DNA of 64,000 nt from a bacterium. Its GTDB lineage: Bacteria > Cyanobacteriota > Vampirovibrionia > Gastranaerophilales > Gastranaerophilaceae. Below the pieces are notes generated by a model. It saw only the letters and a program-made list of their open reading frames with translations, was not told the origin of the DNA and ran no database searches. Made by a program: the position numbers and the translations under genes. This document shows positions 18,276 through 26,954 of this stretch, piece by piece (within the stretch, counting starts at the first letter, position 1; each line of letters starts with the position of its first letter). The DNA is taken from the NCBI GenBank assembly GCA_017478515.1, contig JAFVDH010000005.1, positions 32,975-96,974 of the forward strand. The letters are read 5' to 3'.

Positions 18276-19070
18276 TTGGAGAACAAAGCAGAAGATAATT
18301 TTGCACAGGTAAATGAATGGCTTATTGCATATAAGCAAACTGATAGCGAAAAGCAAAAGAAACAACTTCAAAATTTAATAGTTGTAGCAACAATGCCATT
18401 GGTAAAAAAAATAGCTTGTTCGCTGGCAAGACGTTCGACTGACCCTGTTGATGATTTAATTCAGGTTGGATCTCTCGGATTAATTAAGGCTATAGAGTTT
18501 TATAATCCGGAAATTTCTACTAAATTCAAGACTTATGCAAGCTACTTAATAACAGGAGAAATAAGACATTATTTAAGAGATAAAGCCTCTATGATTAAAG
18601 CCCCGAGAGAAATTCAAGAGCTTTCATTCAGAATAAACAATTATATAAAACAGCTTATTGAAACATCAGGCGATGAGCCTACAACGGAAGAAGTTGCAAA
18701 AGCAATGGATGTATCTGTTCAAAAAGTTAATATTGCAATTGAGGTTGACAGAAGAAAAAGCACAATTTCTCTTGACCAAACGATAAATAACATTGATGAT
18801 GATAACATGTCTTTAGCAGATAAAATTCCGGCCGGAGATTATCAGGAGTTTTTAAATTCTTATGAAGAAAAAATCATGCTTTCTAAAGCGATTGAGAAAT
18901 TACAGCCTGAATTGAAGTCTGTTATTGAATTAAACTATTATGAAGATTTAAATCAAAGACAAATCGCAGAAAAATTAAATATTTCGCAAATGCAGGTTTC
19001 ACGAAGATTAAAAAAGGCACTTGCGGCAATGTATGAAATAATTACAAGCTCTGATTACGAAAGAAATTGA
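18276..19070 (+). CDS. sigF: RNA polymerase sigma factor, SigF/SigB-type group 3
   Basis: A 264-residue alternative sigma-70 factor. Region 2 is clear (LVKKIACSLARRSTDPVDDL, then QVGSLGLIKAIEFYNPE and FKTYASYLITGEIRHYLRD), followed by the KAPREIQELSFRINNY stretch typical of cyanobacterial SigF, region 3 (about 135-165), and a region 4 HTH (NQRQIAEKLNISQMQVSRRL). The start is TTG with GAGGAG six bases upstream. The next gene, four bases later, is the prepilin peptidase; cyanobacterial SigF is known to control type IV pilus and motility genes, so control of pili or motility is a reasonable inference. FliA-like flagellar control is the alternative. Confidence 0.83.
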   Translation: MENKAEDNFAQVNEWLIAYKQTDSEKQKKQLQNLIVVATMPLVKKIACSLARRSTDPVDDLIQVGSLGLIKAIEFYNPEISTKFKTYASYLITGEIRHYLRDKASMIKAPREIQELSFRINNYIKQLIETSGDEPTTEEVAKAMDVSVQKVNIAIEVDRRKSTISLDQTINNIDDDNMSLADKIPAGDYQEFLNSYEEKIMLSKAIEKLQPELKSVIELNYYEDLNQRQIAEKLNISQMQVSRRLKKALAAMYEIITSSDYERN

Positions 19071-19074
19071 TAAC

Positions 19075-19995
19075 ATGCCTGACATTTTAACACTTTATAT
19101 AGCATTTTGGGTATTTATAATCGGGTTGTGCATAGGAAGTTTTTTAAACGTTGTAATACTCAGAGGATTATCGGGAGAATCAATAGTATTTCCTCCGTCA
19201 AAGTGTCCGAAATGCCAACATGCTCTAAAATGGTGGCATAATATTCCTTTACTATCGTATTTAATTTTGAGAGGGAAGTGTTATTTTTGTCATGAAAAGA
19301 TTAGTCCGCAGTATTTTGCAGTTGAACTTATTACGGGAATATTATTTACGGCTGTATTTTTTAAATTCGGTTTAACAATAAACATGCTTTTAATGCTTGT
19401 TATTTTTTCATTATTCGTTGTAATGACAGTAACTGACTTAAGAGAAAAAATAATATTTGATATGCATGCTTTTATTCTTGCAGGTGCGGGGCTCATATTC
19501 AGCCTGATTAATCACAATTTATTAAACTCAGTCTTAGGGCTTTTAGAGGGAATATTGATTATGGAAATATTTGCCTCAATAGGGTATTTATTTGTAAAAT
19601 CAAGGGCTTTCGGAATAGGTGATACTTATATAGCAGGGGCACTGGGAGTGATTTTCGGATGGGCTCCGCTGCTTTTGGTATTGATTTTATCTCTTATTGT
19701 CCAAGCCGTAATAACTATGCCTTTGTATTTATTTAAATTATACAAATCTAAAAATTTCAAAACTTTAATATCCTTAGTTTTATTTTTACTTATTGCAGCC
19801 GTATATAAAATATTGAGCCTAAAAACAGATATAAACATTATTATATTATATATAGGAATATTACTTGTAGTTATATCTGGATTGTACTGCGTAAGACAAG
19901 TTACACGAAATATAAAATCCGCATCGGAAGCAATAATTCTTCCATTCGGGCCTGCAATGTTTATAGCGGCGGCAGTATTTTTGTTCTTAAACTAA
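19075..19995 (+). CDS. pilD: type IV prepilin leader peptidase/N-methyltransferase
   Basis: Inner-membrane aspartyl protease that removes prepilin leaders and methylates the new N-terminus. The 306-residue polytopic protein has the N-terminal GSFLNVVILR motif, two CxxC pairs (CPKC near 44 and CYFC near 72) of the zinc/methylation domain, and the two catalytic aspartates in VTDLREKIIFD and in the GIGD motif (AFGIGDTYIAGALG). About eight hydrophobic segments are seen. The gap of four bases to sigF indicates one operon. Pilin and assembly genes are not in the window. Confidence 0.92.
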   Translation: MPDILTLYIAFWVFIIGLCIGSFLNVVILRGLSGESIVFPPSKCPKCQHALKWWHNIPLLSYLILRGKCYFCHEKISPQYFAVELITGILFTAVFFKFGLTINMLLMLVIFSLFVVMTVTDLREKIIFDMHAFILAGAGLIFSLINHNLLNSVLGLLEGILIMEIFASIGYLFVKSRAFGIGDTYIAGALGVIFGWAPLLLVLILSLIVQAVITMPLYLFKLYKSKNFKTLISLVLFLLIAAVYKILSLKTDINIIILYIGILLVVISGLYCVRQVTRNIKSASEAIILPFGPAMFIAAAVFLFLN

Positions 19996-20013
19996 ATCAC
20001 AAAACTAAGAGGA

Positions 20014-20586
20014 TTAAACCAGCATATTAGTTATTAGATATATTAGCCCAACGGTAAAAGACGTCAGTACAAAGATAAGTACGGATGCCACTTTTAAACG
20101 TGAACCGCCTCGTCTGATTTCTTCGTCAATATTCAGTTTAGTTAAAACACTCTTCGCATAATCCTCTTTTAACTGAATTTCAGACTTATTAAAAGAACTT
20201 TTTAACATTGTTCGTAAATCATAGATTTCTTCAAGTGCACGTCTGGCAGAAAGATTTGTTATAACATATTTTTTCAGCTTTAAACTTTCATCATCCGATA
20301 ATTCATTGTCACTATATGCGGAAAGATTTTGAACAAGAGCGTAATCCTCTTCCTGTTCAAAGGATTTTGGACAGTCTTCAGCCAATTCTTCGGCAAAATT
20401 AATACTATCCAGGTATTCTTTAGCCTTGACAAATTTTAGCTTTATGTTCAATAAAGCTTGATACTTCTCCTGACAAGAAGAACATTCTTCAAGATGTTCC
20501 TGAACCATTTCACTAATCGGATAGTTTAACTTACCGTTTATATAAAAAGTCAATAAAGAACCTATTTGAGAACAAGATAAATGCAT
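20014..20586 (-). CDS. zinc-finger anti-sigma factor, membrane-anchored
   Basis: A 190-residue protein with an N-terminal zinc anti-sigma (zf-HC2) motif: Cys5 and then EHLEECSSCQ (HxxxCxxC) near residues 31-38. A charged helical middle follows, and a single membrane segment lies at the C-terminus (about 168-188, VASVLIFVLTSFTVGLIYLI). It starts one base after the stop of the ECF sigma gene, so the two are coupled. It probably holds that sigma factor at the membrane until a signal releases it. The periplasmic part is nearly absent, so sensing is probably cytoplasmic or in the membrane. Confidence 0.78.
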   Translation of the reverse strand: MHLSCSQIGSLLTFYINGKLNYPISEMVQEHLEECSSCQEKYQALLNIKLKFVKAKEYLDSINFAEELAEDCPKSFEQEEDYALVQNLSAYSDNELSDDESLKLKKYVITNLSARRALEEIYDLRTMLKSSFNKSEIQLKEDYAKSVLTKLNIDEEIRRGGSRLKVASVLIFVLTSFTVGLIYLITNMLV

Positions 20587-20587
20587 T

Positions 20588-21199
20588 TTAGACTCCTTTG
20601 TTAATATAGCTTTTAAGATTTTCTTTCAACTTTAAACGAGCACGAGCAATACGAGATTTAACCGTTCCGACATTAGTGTTTGTAGATTTTGCAATTTCGT
20701 CGTAAGAAAACCCCTGAAATTCTCTCAACACTATCGGAACTCTGAAATGCTCAGGAAGATTAAGAATTTCATTTTTTATGATATTTTCCAATTCACATGA
20801 CAAACAATTTTCAAGAGGTTTTGCATGTTTGTCAGGAATTTCTAAAGCAGGATTTGAAGCATAATCATCATTTGAGGTTTTATCATAAGATACGGTATTA
20901 TTGCCTCTCGCACATTTTCTTAAATCGTCATAAAATAAATTCATAACAATATGATTAAGCCAGCTTTTAAATGTCTTTGGTTTTCTTAAATTATTAATAT
21001 TATTAGCCATTCGAAACAAAGCCTCCTGAGTTAAATCAGGAACTTTTTCCTCGTTTTTGCAAAGGTATAAAAACGTAACATAAATATGTTTTTGTTCACG
21101 CTTAATTATTTCTTCCAAAGCTTTTAAATCATTCTGCTGAGCAAGAACAATCAAATTTTCCATATTAAGTTTTTTATACATTAATTTACCTAAAGACAT
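20588..21199 (-). CDS. ECF (RpoE-like) RNA polymerase sigma factor
   Basis: A 203-residue sigma-70 group 4 factor. Region 2 spans about 20-90 (DLTQEALFRMANNINNLRKP, FKSWLNHIVMNLFYDDLRK). Region 4 lies at about 140-195, with LPEHFRVPIVLREFQGFSYD and an HTH with GTVKSRIARARLKLKENL. TTG 21211 would give a longer frame, but GAAGG lies five bases before ATG 21199, so that start is chosen. The anti-sigma gene follows directly. Promoters it recognises cannot be deduced here. Confidence 0.88.
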   Translation of the reverse strand: MSLGKLMYKKLNMENLIVLAQQNDLKALEEIIKREQKHIYVTFLYLCKNEEKVPDLTQEALFRMANNINNLRKPKTFKSWLNHIVMNLFYDDLRKCARGNNTVSYDKTSNDDYASNPALEIPDKHAKPLENCLSCELENIIKNEILNLPEHFRVPIVLREFQGFSYDEIAKSTNTNVGTVKSRIARARLKLKENLKSYINKGV

Positions 21200-21313
21200 A
21201 ATTACCTTCAATTACAGATTAAAGAATTTTCAGGTAAGTTTGCTCACTCTATCCTACATAAACAGTCAGTTATTCTTTAGCAAGTAAAAAGAAGAATAAA
21301 ATTAATATTTTTT

Positions 21314-21322
21314 TGTTATAAT
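21314..21322 (+). promoter_or_regulatory. extended -10 promoter of manC
   Basis: TGTTATAAT is an extended -10 element. Transcription from it would begin near 21329, downstream of an upstream in-frame ATG at 21321, which rules out that ATG as the manC start. Confidence 0.65.
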
Positions 21323-21350
21323 GATAAAAAACAAAAAAGAGGACAAAAAT

Positions 21351-22721
21351 ATGTACGGTATTTTATTATGCGGCGGATGCGGAAGCAGATTGTGGCCATT
21401 ATCAAGAGAACAATTTCCAAAACAACTATTAACATTAACAGAAGATATAAGCCTGCTGCAATCTAACTACAAACGATTGCAATCTTTTATTCCGTCAGAC
21501 AATATATATGCCGTAACAGGAGAAAAATATCTTTCCGACGTGTTAAGACAGCTTAAAATTTATACGGAAACTCCAAAAGCCGTAACAGAACCTGTAGGTA
21601 AAAACACAGCTCCCGCAATAGCGATGGGAACAAAATACATAAAACAACAAACTTCTGAAGACCCTGTCATAATTGTAATGCCGTCAGACCACTATATAAA
21701 AGATTTAGAAGCCTTTAAAAATGCCGTAAAAGAAGCAGAAAACTTTACTAAAGATGGTTATATCGTAACATTCGGTATAACACCGGCTTATCCTGAAACA
21801 GGTTTTGGCTATATTAAAGCAAACGGCAATGAAGTAGAAAAGTTTGTTGAAAAACCAAATAAAGAAACTGCCGTAAAATATCTTGAAGACGGTAATTATT
21901 TTTGGAATGGAGGAATTTTTGTATTCAAAGCCTCAACACTTTTTGAAGAATTAAAAAAATATGCCCCTGATATTTATGAAATTCTGGAAGATATCGAATT
22001 TAACTCAAATAAAGCGGATGTAACAGCTTTCGAGAAAATGCCAAATATTTCCATAGACTACGCAGTTATGGAAAAAACTGATAAAATAAAAATGGTAAAA
22101 CTTGACTGCGGCTGGTCAGATGTTGGAAACTTTAAAACGATATATGATATAAGCCCAAAAGATGACAACAATAACGTTGTTTATGGACAAGCAGAACTAA
22201 AAGACTGCAAAAATTCAATGATATACTCAACCTCAAAACTTGTATGTGCATCAGGAATTGAAAACACAATAATAATAGAAACTCCGGATGCCGTACTTGT
22301 TAGCAGCAAAGATGAAACTCAAAAAGTTAAAGATATTTTTGAAAGCCTGAAATCAAAAGAAAATCCAACTGTAAAATGTCACAAAACCGTATACAGACCA
22401 TGGGGTTTTTATACAAATATCTGCGAAAACAAAGGATATCTTGTAAAAAGAATTCTTGTAAATCCAAAACAGGCTCTTTCAATCCAATCTCATAACCACA
22501 GAGCAGAACATTGGACAGTCATAAAAGGCAAAGCAAAAGTTGTTCTGGATAATAATGAACATATTCTGGAAAAAGGACAAAGTATAGATATCCCTCTAAA
22601 AGCAATTCATTCACTACAAAATCCGTTTGATGAAGATTTAGAAATTATAGAAGTTCAAATGGGTGATATTCTTTTGGAAGAAGACATCATAAGATATTCT
22701 GATATTTACGGCAGATGCTAA
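21351..22721 (+). CDS. manC: mannose-1-phosphate guanylyltransferase / mannose-6-phosphate isomerase
   Basis: Makes GDP-mannose for surface glycans. The 456-residue bifunctional layout is complete: the nucleotidyltransferase signature LLCGGCGSRLWPLSREQFPK at residues 5-24, the EPVGKNTAPAI segment, the sugar-binding FVEKPN, then a C-terminal cupin (about 345-450) with the type II phosphomannose isomerase metal site around QSHNHRAEHW. The start at 21351 has AGAGGA seven bases upstream and follows the -10 box; the earlier ATG 21321 overlaps the promoter. It is a single-gene unit facing the membrane glycosyltransferase-like gene. Confidence 0.92.
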   Translation: MYGILLCGGCGSRLWPLSREQFPKQLLTLTEDISLLQSNYKRLQSFIPSDNIYAVTGEKYLSDVLRQLKIYTETPKAVTEPVGKNTAPAIAMGTKYIKQQTSEDPVIIVMPSDHYIKDLEAFKNAVKEAENFTKDGYIVTFGITPAYPETGFGYIKANGNEVEKFVEKPNKETAVKYLEDGNYFWNGGIFVFKASTLFEELKKYAPDIYEILEDIEFNSNKADVTAFEKMPNISIDYAVMEKTDKIKMVKLDCGWSDVGNFKTIYDISPKDDNNNVVYGQAELKDCKNSMIYSTSKLVCASGIENTIIIETPDAVLVSSKDETQKVKDIFESLKSKENPTVKCHKTVYRPWGFYTNICENKGYLVKRILVNPKQALSIQSHNHRAEHWTVIKGKAKVVLDNNEHILEKGQSIDIPLKAIHSLQNPFDEDLEIIEVQMGDILLEEDIIRYSDIYGRC

Positions 22722-22723
22722 GC

Positions 22724-22741
22724 TTGATAACCTTTTATCAA
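22724..22741. terminator. weak AT-rich hairpin between convergent genes
   Basis: TTGATAA and TTATCAA (22724-22730, 22735-22741) pair across a 4-nt loop between the manC stop and the end of the convergent gene. The stem is weak and no clear U-tract follows. Confidence 0.3.
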
Positions 22742-22743
22742 AA

Positions 22744-24915
22744 CTATTTCGCCATATTTTTATAAACAAAATACTCAATTTCGCTGTTCTTATCTTTCGA
22801 TGGAGACACATATTTTGCCAGAAAATCAAACTGTCTTGATTTCAAATAGTTCAAATCAACTATGCATTCAATACTGAACGGATAGTCTTTTAAATTACTA
22901 AAATCATTTGCAGAAGAGTTTATAAGCCCTTTACGTGTAAAATAGAAACAGTAATACGGAGCTTTTTTCTCTAAGTCAATATGATAATCTGAAATATTAT
23001 AATCAGTTTCAAGATTTTTATCAAAAAACAACGTTGCATACTGAGACTTACCATAAAAAATAAGATAATCATATTTGCTCAAATCGTAATTTTCTATTTT
23101 GTAAATAAGCCCTGTGTCAATATCAACATTATAAAAATAATTTAAACTGCTTGTAATAAAATTGTTAGTTGATGAACTGGGGAAATAGAGAATTTTTTTG
23201 CCGTAAAAAGTTTTGCTATCTCTGACCTTAAACCAAAAATCACAAAACGGGTCGATTATTTCACCCTTATTTTTGTAGGCATTTGAACACTTAGCCTGCA
23301 ATCTCACGTCGGAAAAAGAATAATTTTCATAAAAAATCTTTTTTGCATAAAGCCACCATGGTCTTGCCCATAAATGAGACGAAACCAATACCATATAATA
23401 AATCATGCATAATACAGCCAAAACCTTTAACAAATTTTCTTTCTTAAAATAAGAATAAACAAAAATCGGCGAAACAATCATTACAAACATTGCCAAAAAT
23501 CTACAATTAAAGTTCATAAAAGAAATAAGGTAAGATAAGGTTAATATAAATACAATAAATGAAATTGATAAAACAGCCGGAAATTTTTGTTTAAAATTTT
23601 TAGAAAAAAATGAAACAACTATCGAATAAATCATACAAGGAATAACAATTAAAAATCCCAAAATCCCAAAACTCATATGAGGTTCTATCAGAGTTCCGTT
23701 AAAAGTATAAGTACTTATAGGATTATTATAGATACCGTCAGGAATGTCAGACAGGTGAAGAAAACTTAAAATAGAAAGTTTTAAATCCAAAATATTTTTT
23801 CCTATATACTCGCCCCACTTAAATCCCGAAAAATCAATAAACAAAAATAAATGACGAATAAAATTAGCAATCATGCCCCTTATTCCGAAGAAATTTTTAT
23901 GAGCAACAAACGAAGCTTTCGTACCCATAAAGTTTCCGAAATCAACAAAATTTAGAATGTAAGAATACGAAGAAAAAATTAAAAAATTTAAAACAAAAAA
24001 CAGAGAAAAATATCCGAAATTTTTATAATTTTTATTCTTAAAACAAATAAAACCCATAATAAAAATAACGGCAGGAATAGCAACAATAGCCGTAGTTTTA
24101 GTACCAACGGCAATAGCATAAGAAAGTGAAGCAAAAAATAAATTTACAAAACTATTTTCCTTAAAAGATATCCAAAACAAAACTATAGATGCAAGTATAA
24201 GAGAGGAAATTAAAATATCAGTTTCCGTACTCGAAACCTGAACAATAACAGAAGCAAGAGACGATACAACAAAAATAGCCCAAAGGACTTTTCGGGAAGA
24301 AAAACCCAAAAGTTTCATCATTTTATATACAGAAGCAATGCTTAGACAATATCCGAAAAATGATAAAAACCCCAGAAAAGCCTCTTTTTTTAATAACAGC
24401 AAAATCCAGGAATAAATAATTTCAGAATTAAACGGAAAAGCTAAAAGTCGTAAATCAGCCGTATCAAAGTGGTTTAAAGACCCGTTCAAAATATAAAACA
24501 TACTTCTTGAAACATGGTAATCAACAGCATCGGCATTTGTAATAGGCATCACAAAATTTAAAAATAATGCTCCTGAAATAAATATAAAAAAACAAATTCC
24601 TAAAACAATAAAACTTTTATCAAGTTTGCAGATATTAAAATATTTTCTAAAAAAAGAACCTATTTCCGGTAAAAATAAAGGTTTTCCACGTTTCAGCCAA
24701 CAGAGAAGCGAACCAATCCAAAATAATAAATTAATACCCAAAACATTCCAAACATTTATAGCTGAAAACAAAGATAATAACTCAAAAGTTAAAATAATTT
24801 GAGCAAACGAAATTAATAAAAAATATGCAAAATGCTCGTAAGTTTTTTTAGTAAGGACAGATGCCGCAAAATAACTTGAAGAGAATACTAATAAAAAAGA
24901 AATTAAAAATAACAT
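22744..24915 (-). CDS. polytopic membrane protein, probable GT-C fold glycosyltransferase
   Basis: A 723-residue integral membrane protein with about 13 hydrophobic segments over the first 520 residues and a soluble C-terminal domain (about 530-723). The acidic ADAVDYHVSR loop after the third or fourth membrane segment resembles the catalytic acidic/His loop of polyprenyl-phosphate-sugar dependent GT-C transferases (GT39/83). It may therefore add sugars to surface lipid or protein from a lipid-linked donor. GAGGA lies seven bases before ATG 24915; an earlier TTG at 24933 precedes that Shine-Dalgarno. It starts about 20 bases after the phosphatase-like gene. Exact substrate unknown. Confidence 0.6.
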   Translation of the reverse strand: MLFLISFLLVFSSSYFAASVLTKKTYEHFAYFLLISFAQIILTFELLSLFSAINVWNVLGINLLFWIGSLLCWLKRGKPLFLPEIGSFFRKYFNICKLDKSFIVLGICFFIFISGALFLNFVMPITNADAVDYHVSRSMFYILNGSLNHFDTADLRLLAFPFNSEIIYSWILLLLKKEAFLGFLSFFGYCLSIASVYKMMKLLGFSSRKVLWAIFVVSSLASVIVQVSSTETDILISSLILASIVLFWISFKENSFVNLFFASLSYAIAVGTKTTAIVAIPAVIFIMGFICFKNKNYKNFGYFSLFFVLNFLIFSSYSYILNFVDFGNFMGTKASFVAHKNFFGIRGMIANFIRHLFLFIDFSGFKWGEYIGKNILDLKLSILSFLHLSDIPDGIYNNPISTYTFNGTLIEPHMSFGILGFLIVIPCMIYSIVVSFFSKNFKQKFPAVLSISFIVFILTLSYLISFMNFNCRFLAMFVMIVSPIFVYSYFKKENLLKVLAVLCMIYYMVLVSSHLWARPWWLYAKKIFYENYSFSDVRLQAKCSNAYKNKGEIIDPFCDFWFKVRDSKTFYGKKILYFPSSSTNNFITSSLNYFYNVDIDTGLIYKIENYDLSKYDYLIFYGKSQYATLFFDKNLETDYNISDYHIDLEKKAPYYCFYFTRKGLINSSANDFSNLKDYPFSIECIVDLNYLKSRQFDFLAKYVSPSKDKNSEIEYFVYKNMAK

Positions 24916-24936
24916 CTGACCGTCCTCACACAAATA

Positions 24937-25560
24937 CTAGATTAACGGTACAAAATTAGAATATTTTAAAAGGGAACTGTCCTTAAAATAAGAAATTTGA
25001 CTGGCACTGCCCGTTTTAATGTAAATATTATACTGCTCCTCAACAGGAATATTAAGAGCAAAACAAATAACTGCTCTGATAATTACAGGATGAGTAATAA
25101 CAATTAGCCTCTTATCAATATTATTTTCAATAATATTATCAATACAAAGTTTTATACGCTTATTAAAATCTGAAAGCGTTTCACCGTTTTGCGGAGTATC
25201 GAGAAGAATTTGAACAGGAGATTTGCCCGAAAAATCAGGATATTTTTTCTTAATCTGCTCAAAAGTTAATCCATCCCAATCACCGTAATTTCTAGGCAAT
25301 AACCCCTCATCAATAACAAAATCTTTTTTTAACTCTTCAGCAATAATTTCAGCACTCTGAACAGTACATAGAGAAGGGCCTGAAATTATTTTATCATTTT
25401 TAACACCACGGTTTTTAATAAATTCCACAAGCTTATACATCTGCTCTTCGCCGCTTTTATTAATAGGAGGATACTGGTATCCGTCAGAAAGCTTATGATT
25501 ATCAGTAAAAATTGTAGAACCGTGTGCGATATAAGTAATTTTGCATTTTCTGTTAAACAT
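24937..25560 (-). CDS. histidine-phosphatase-fold protein with degenerate active site
   Basis: A 207-residue protein that aligns with the phosphoglycerate mutase-like histidine phosphatase fold: an N-terminal strand ending IAHGST, a GPSLCTVQSAEIIAEEL helix, NYGDWDGLTFEQ, and a late THPVIIRAVICFAL. The nucleophile His and the second His are kept. The Arg of RHG is Ala, the Arg of the usual SPLxRAxQTA helix is Cys, and the usual Glu before the GxWxG motif is Pro. The fold is confident; phosphatase activity is doubtful. The start at 25560 has GGAG nine bases upstream; a longer frame to 25611 lacks one. It precedes the GT-C-like gene, so it may serve the same envelope pathway. Confidence 0.7.
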   Translation of the reverse strand: MFNRKCKITYIAHGSTIFTDNHKLSDGYQYPPINKSGEEQMYKLVEFIKNRGVKNDKIISGPSLCTVQSAEIIAEELKKDFVIDEGLLPRNYGDWDGLTFEQIKKKYPDFSGKSPVQILLDTPQNGETLSDFNKRIKLCIDNIIENNIDKRLIVITHPVIIRAVICFALNIPVEEQYNIYIKTGSASQISYFKDSSLLKYSNFVPLI

Positions 25561-25684
25561 AAAAATAATCTCCGAATAAAATAATAGCATATAAAAAAGA
25601 TTAAAAAGCATTGTAACTAATTTGTAATAAAGAAAATAAGAAAAAGTTTTAATAAAAATAGGCTAAAACTTCTTAACAAAAGTG

Positions 25685-25713
25685 TTGACAATAAAAATCA
25701 ATTGATGTTGAAT
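25685..25713 (+). promoter_or_regulatory. possible rpsL promoter
   Basis: A perfect -35 TTGACA (25685-25690) is followed 17 nt later by the poor -10 TTGAAT. Transcription would give a leader of about 75 nt before rpsL. The -10 is weak, so the exact site is uncertain. Confidence 0.35.
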
Positions 25714-25795
25714 AGATATACAGATAATAATAGCTGAAAAATTTGTGCTGAATTTACGCTGTTAATAAATAGAAAGAAATATATAAGGAGAAATT

Positions 25796-26179
25796 ATGCC
25801 AACAATTAACCAGTTAGTACGTCAAGAACGTAAGAAATTAACTGACAAAACAAAATCACCGGCACTAATGTCATGTCCTCAAAGAAGAGGAGTATGTACA
25901 AGAGTATATACAACAACACCGAAAAAACCGAACTCAGCAATGAGAAAAGTAGCCCGTGTAAGATTAACAAACGGATTTGAAGTAACATCATATATTCCGG
26001 GAATCGGCCACAACTTACAAGAACACAGTGTAGTGTTAATAAGAGGCGGCAGGGTAAAAGACTTACCTGGTGTAAGATATCACATAATCAGAGGAACACT
26101 TGATACAGCAGGTGTAGCAAACAGAAATCAATCAAGATCAAAATATGGTGCAAAACGTGCCAAAAAAGGAGGTAAATAA
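25796..26179 (+). CDS. rpsL: 30S ribosomal protein S12
   Basis: Small-subunit protein at the decoding centre. The 127-residue sequence is collinear with bacterial S12, with [20 protein letters not shown] and the [18 protein letters not shown] loop where streptomycin-resistance substitutions arise. Both key lysines (Lys43 and the Lys of GRVKDLPG) are wild type, which predicts drug sensitivity at this locus. AAGGAG precedes the ATG. The stop overlaps the rpsG start (TAATG). Confidence 0.98.
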   Translation: MPTINQLVRQERKKLTDKTKSPALMSCPQRRGVCTRVYTTTPKKPNSAMRKVARVRLTNGFEVTSYIPGIGHNLQEHSVVLIRGGRVKDLPGVRYHIIRGTLDTAGVANRNQSRSKYGAKRAKKGGK

Positions 26180-26649
26180 TGTCAAGAAGATCAAAACCGG
26201 CTAAAAGAATCCCTCCTATGGATCCAATCTATAACAGTGTAGATATCTCAAAATTCATTAACAGAATAATGAGAAGAGGTAAAAAATCTTTAGCAGAAAG
26301 AATATTCTATACAACATTAGAAAGAATACAAGAAAGAACTAACGAAAAACCGTTAGAAATATTTGAAAAAGCATTACAAAATGCAACACCGTTATTAGAA
26401 GTAAAAGCAAGACGTATAGGTGGTTCAACATACCAAGTACCGATTGAAGTAAAAGCAGACAGAGGATTTGCATTATCTTCATCATGGTTAATAGCTGCCG
26501 CTAAAAAACGTTCAGGCAAATCATTTGTAGATAAATTAACAAATGAATTGATAGACGCTTCAAACGGACAAGGTCAAGCATGTAAAAAACGTGAAGACAC
26601 CCACAAAATGGCAGAAGCAAACAAAGCATTTGCACATTACAGATACTAA
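26179..26649 (+). CDS. rpsG: 30S ribosomal protein S7
   Basis: Primary 16S rRNA-binding protein that nucleates the 30S head. The 156-residue length is standard and the conserved segments KFINRIMRRGKKSLAE, GGSTYQVPIEV and the C-terminal HKMAEANKAFAHYR are present. The start codon shares an A with the rpsL stop and has AAAGGAGG just upstream. A strong terminator follows directly, so fusA and tufA, usual neighbours in the str operon, are not co-transcribed here. Confidence 0.98.
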   Translation: MSRRSKPAKRIPPMDPIYNSVDISKFINRIMRRGKKSLAERIFYTTLERIQERTNEKPLEIFEKALQNATPLLEVKARRIGGSTYQVPIEVKADRGFALSSSWLIAAAKKRSGKSFVDKLTNELIDASNGQGQACKKREDTHKMAEANKAFAHYRY

Positions 26650-26670
26650 TTTTAAATAGTAATAAATGTA

Positions 26671-26707
26671 AAAAGAGGCCGGCTTTAAAATAAAGCCGGC
26701 CTCTTTT
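26671..26707 (+). terminator. rho-independent terminator of rpsL-rpsG
   Basis: AAAAGAGGCCGGCTTTA (26671-26687) and TAAAGCCGGCCTCTTTT (26691-26707) form a perfect 17-bp stem with a 3-nt loop ending in a T-run. It lies 22 bases after the rpsG stop. Confidence 0.93.
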
Positions 26708-26738
26708 TGACATAGTCTATAATTATACAATTTCCGAT

Positions 26739-26948
26739 TTATTTTCTACTTTTAAAATCTAATTCAAAATCCAAGATTTCGCAGATTAATTTCAATTCAT
26801 AATACCGCAATGACTCATTAGCCAATTTTTGAGATAAAAAACTTTGGCTGATTTTTTTGCCTAATCTTTCAGACATAATATCCGCAAGTTTAGTTAAAGT
26901 CATCCGTCTCTGCAATAATAAATATTTTATCTGTTCTCTACATTCCAT
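26739..26948 (-). CDS. small XRE-like helix-turn-helix protein (copy 1)
   Basis: A 69-residue protein with the pattern of a lambda-repressor-like HTH: MTLTKLADIMSERLG, then a recognition-helix-like SQSFLSQKLAN, and a closing RYYELKLICEILDFEL. It is a close paralogue of the gene six bases upstream (shared MxCREQIKYLLLQRxMTLTKLA). No Shine-Dalgarno is visible; translation may be coupled to copy 2. Probably a DNA-binding regulator; no target or partner is evident. Confidence 0.6.
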   Translation of the reverse strand: MECREQIKYLLLQRRMTLTKLADIMSERLGKKISQSFLSQKLANESLRYYELKLICEILDFELDFKSRK

Positions 26949-26954
26949 AAACGA

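Noticed and set aside
21321..21350. ATG 21321 as the manC start
   Set aside because: It overlaps the TATAAT box and lies upstream of the expected transcription start; the Shine-Dalgarno points to ATG 21351.
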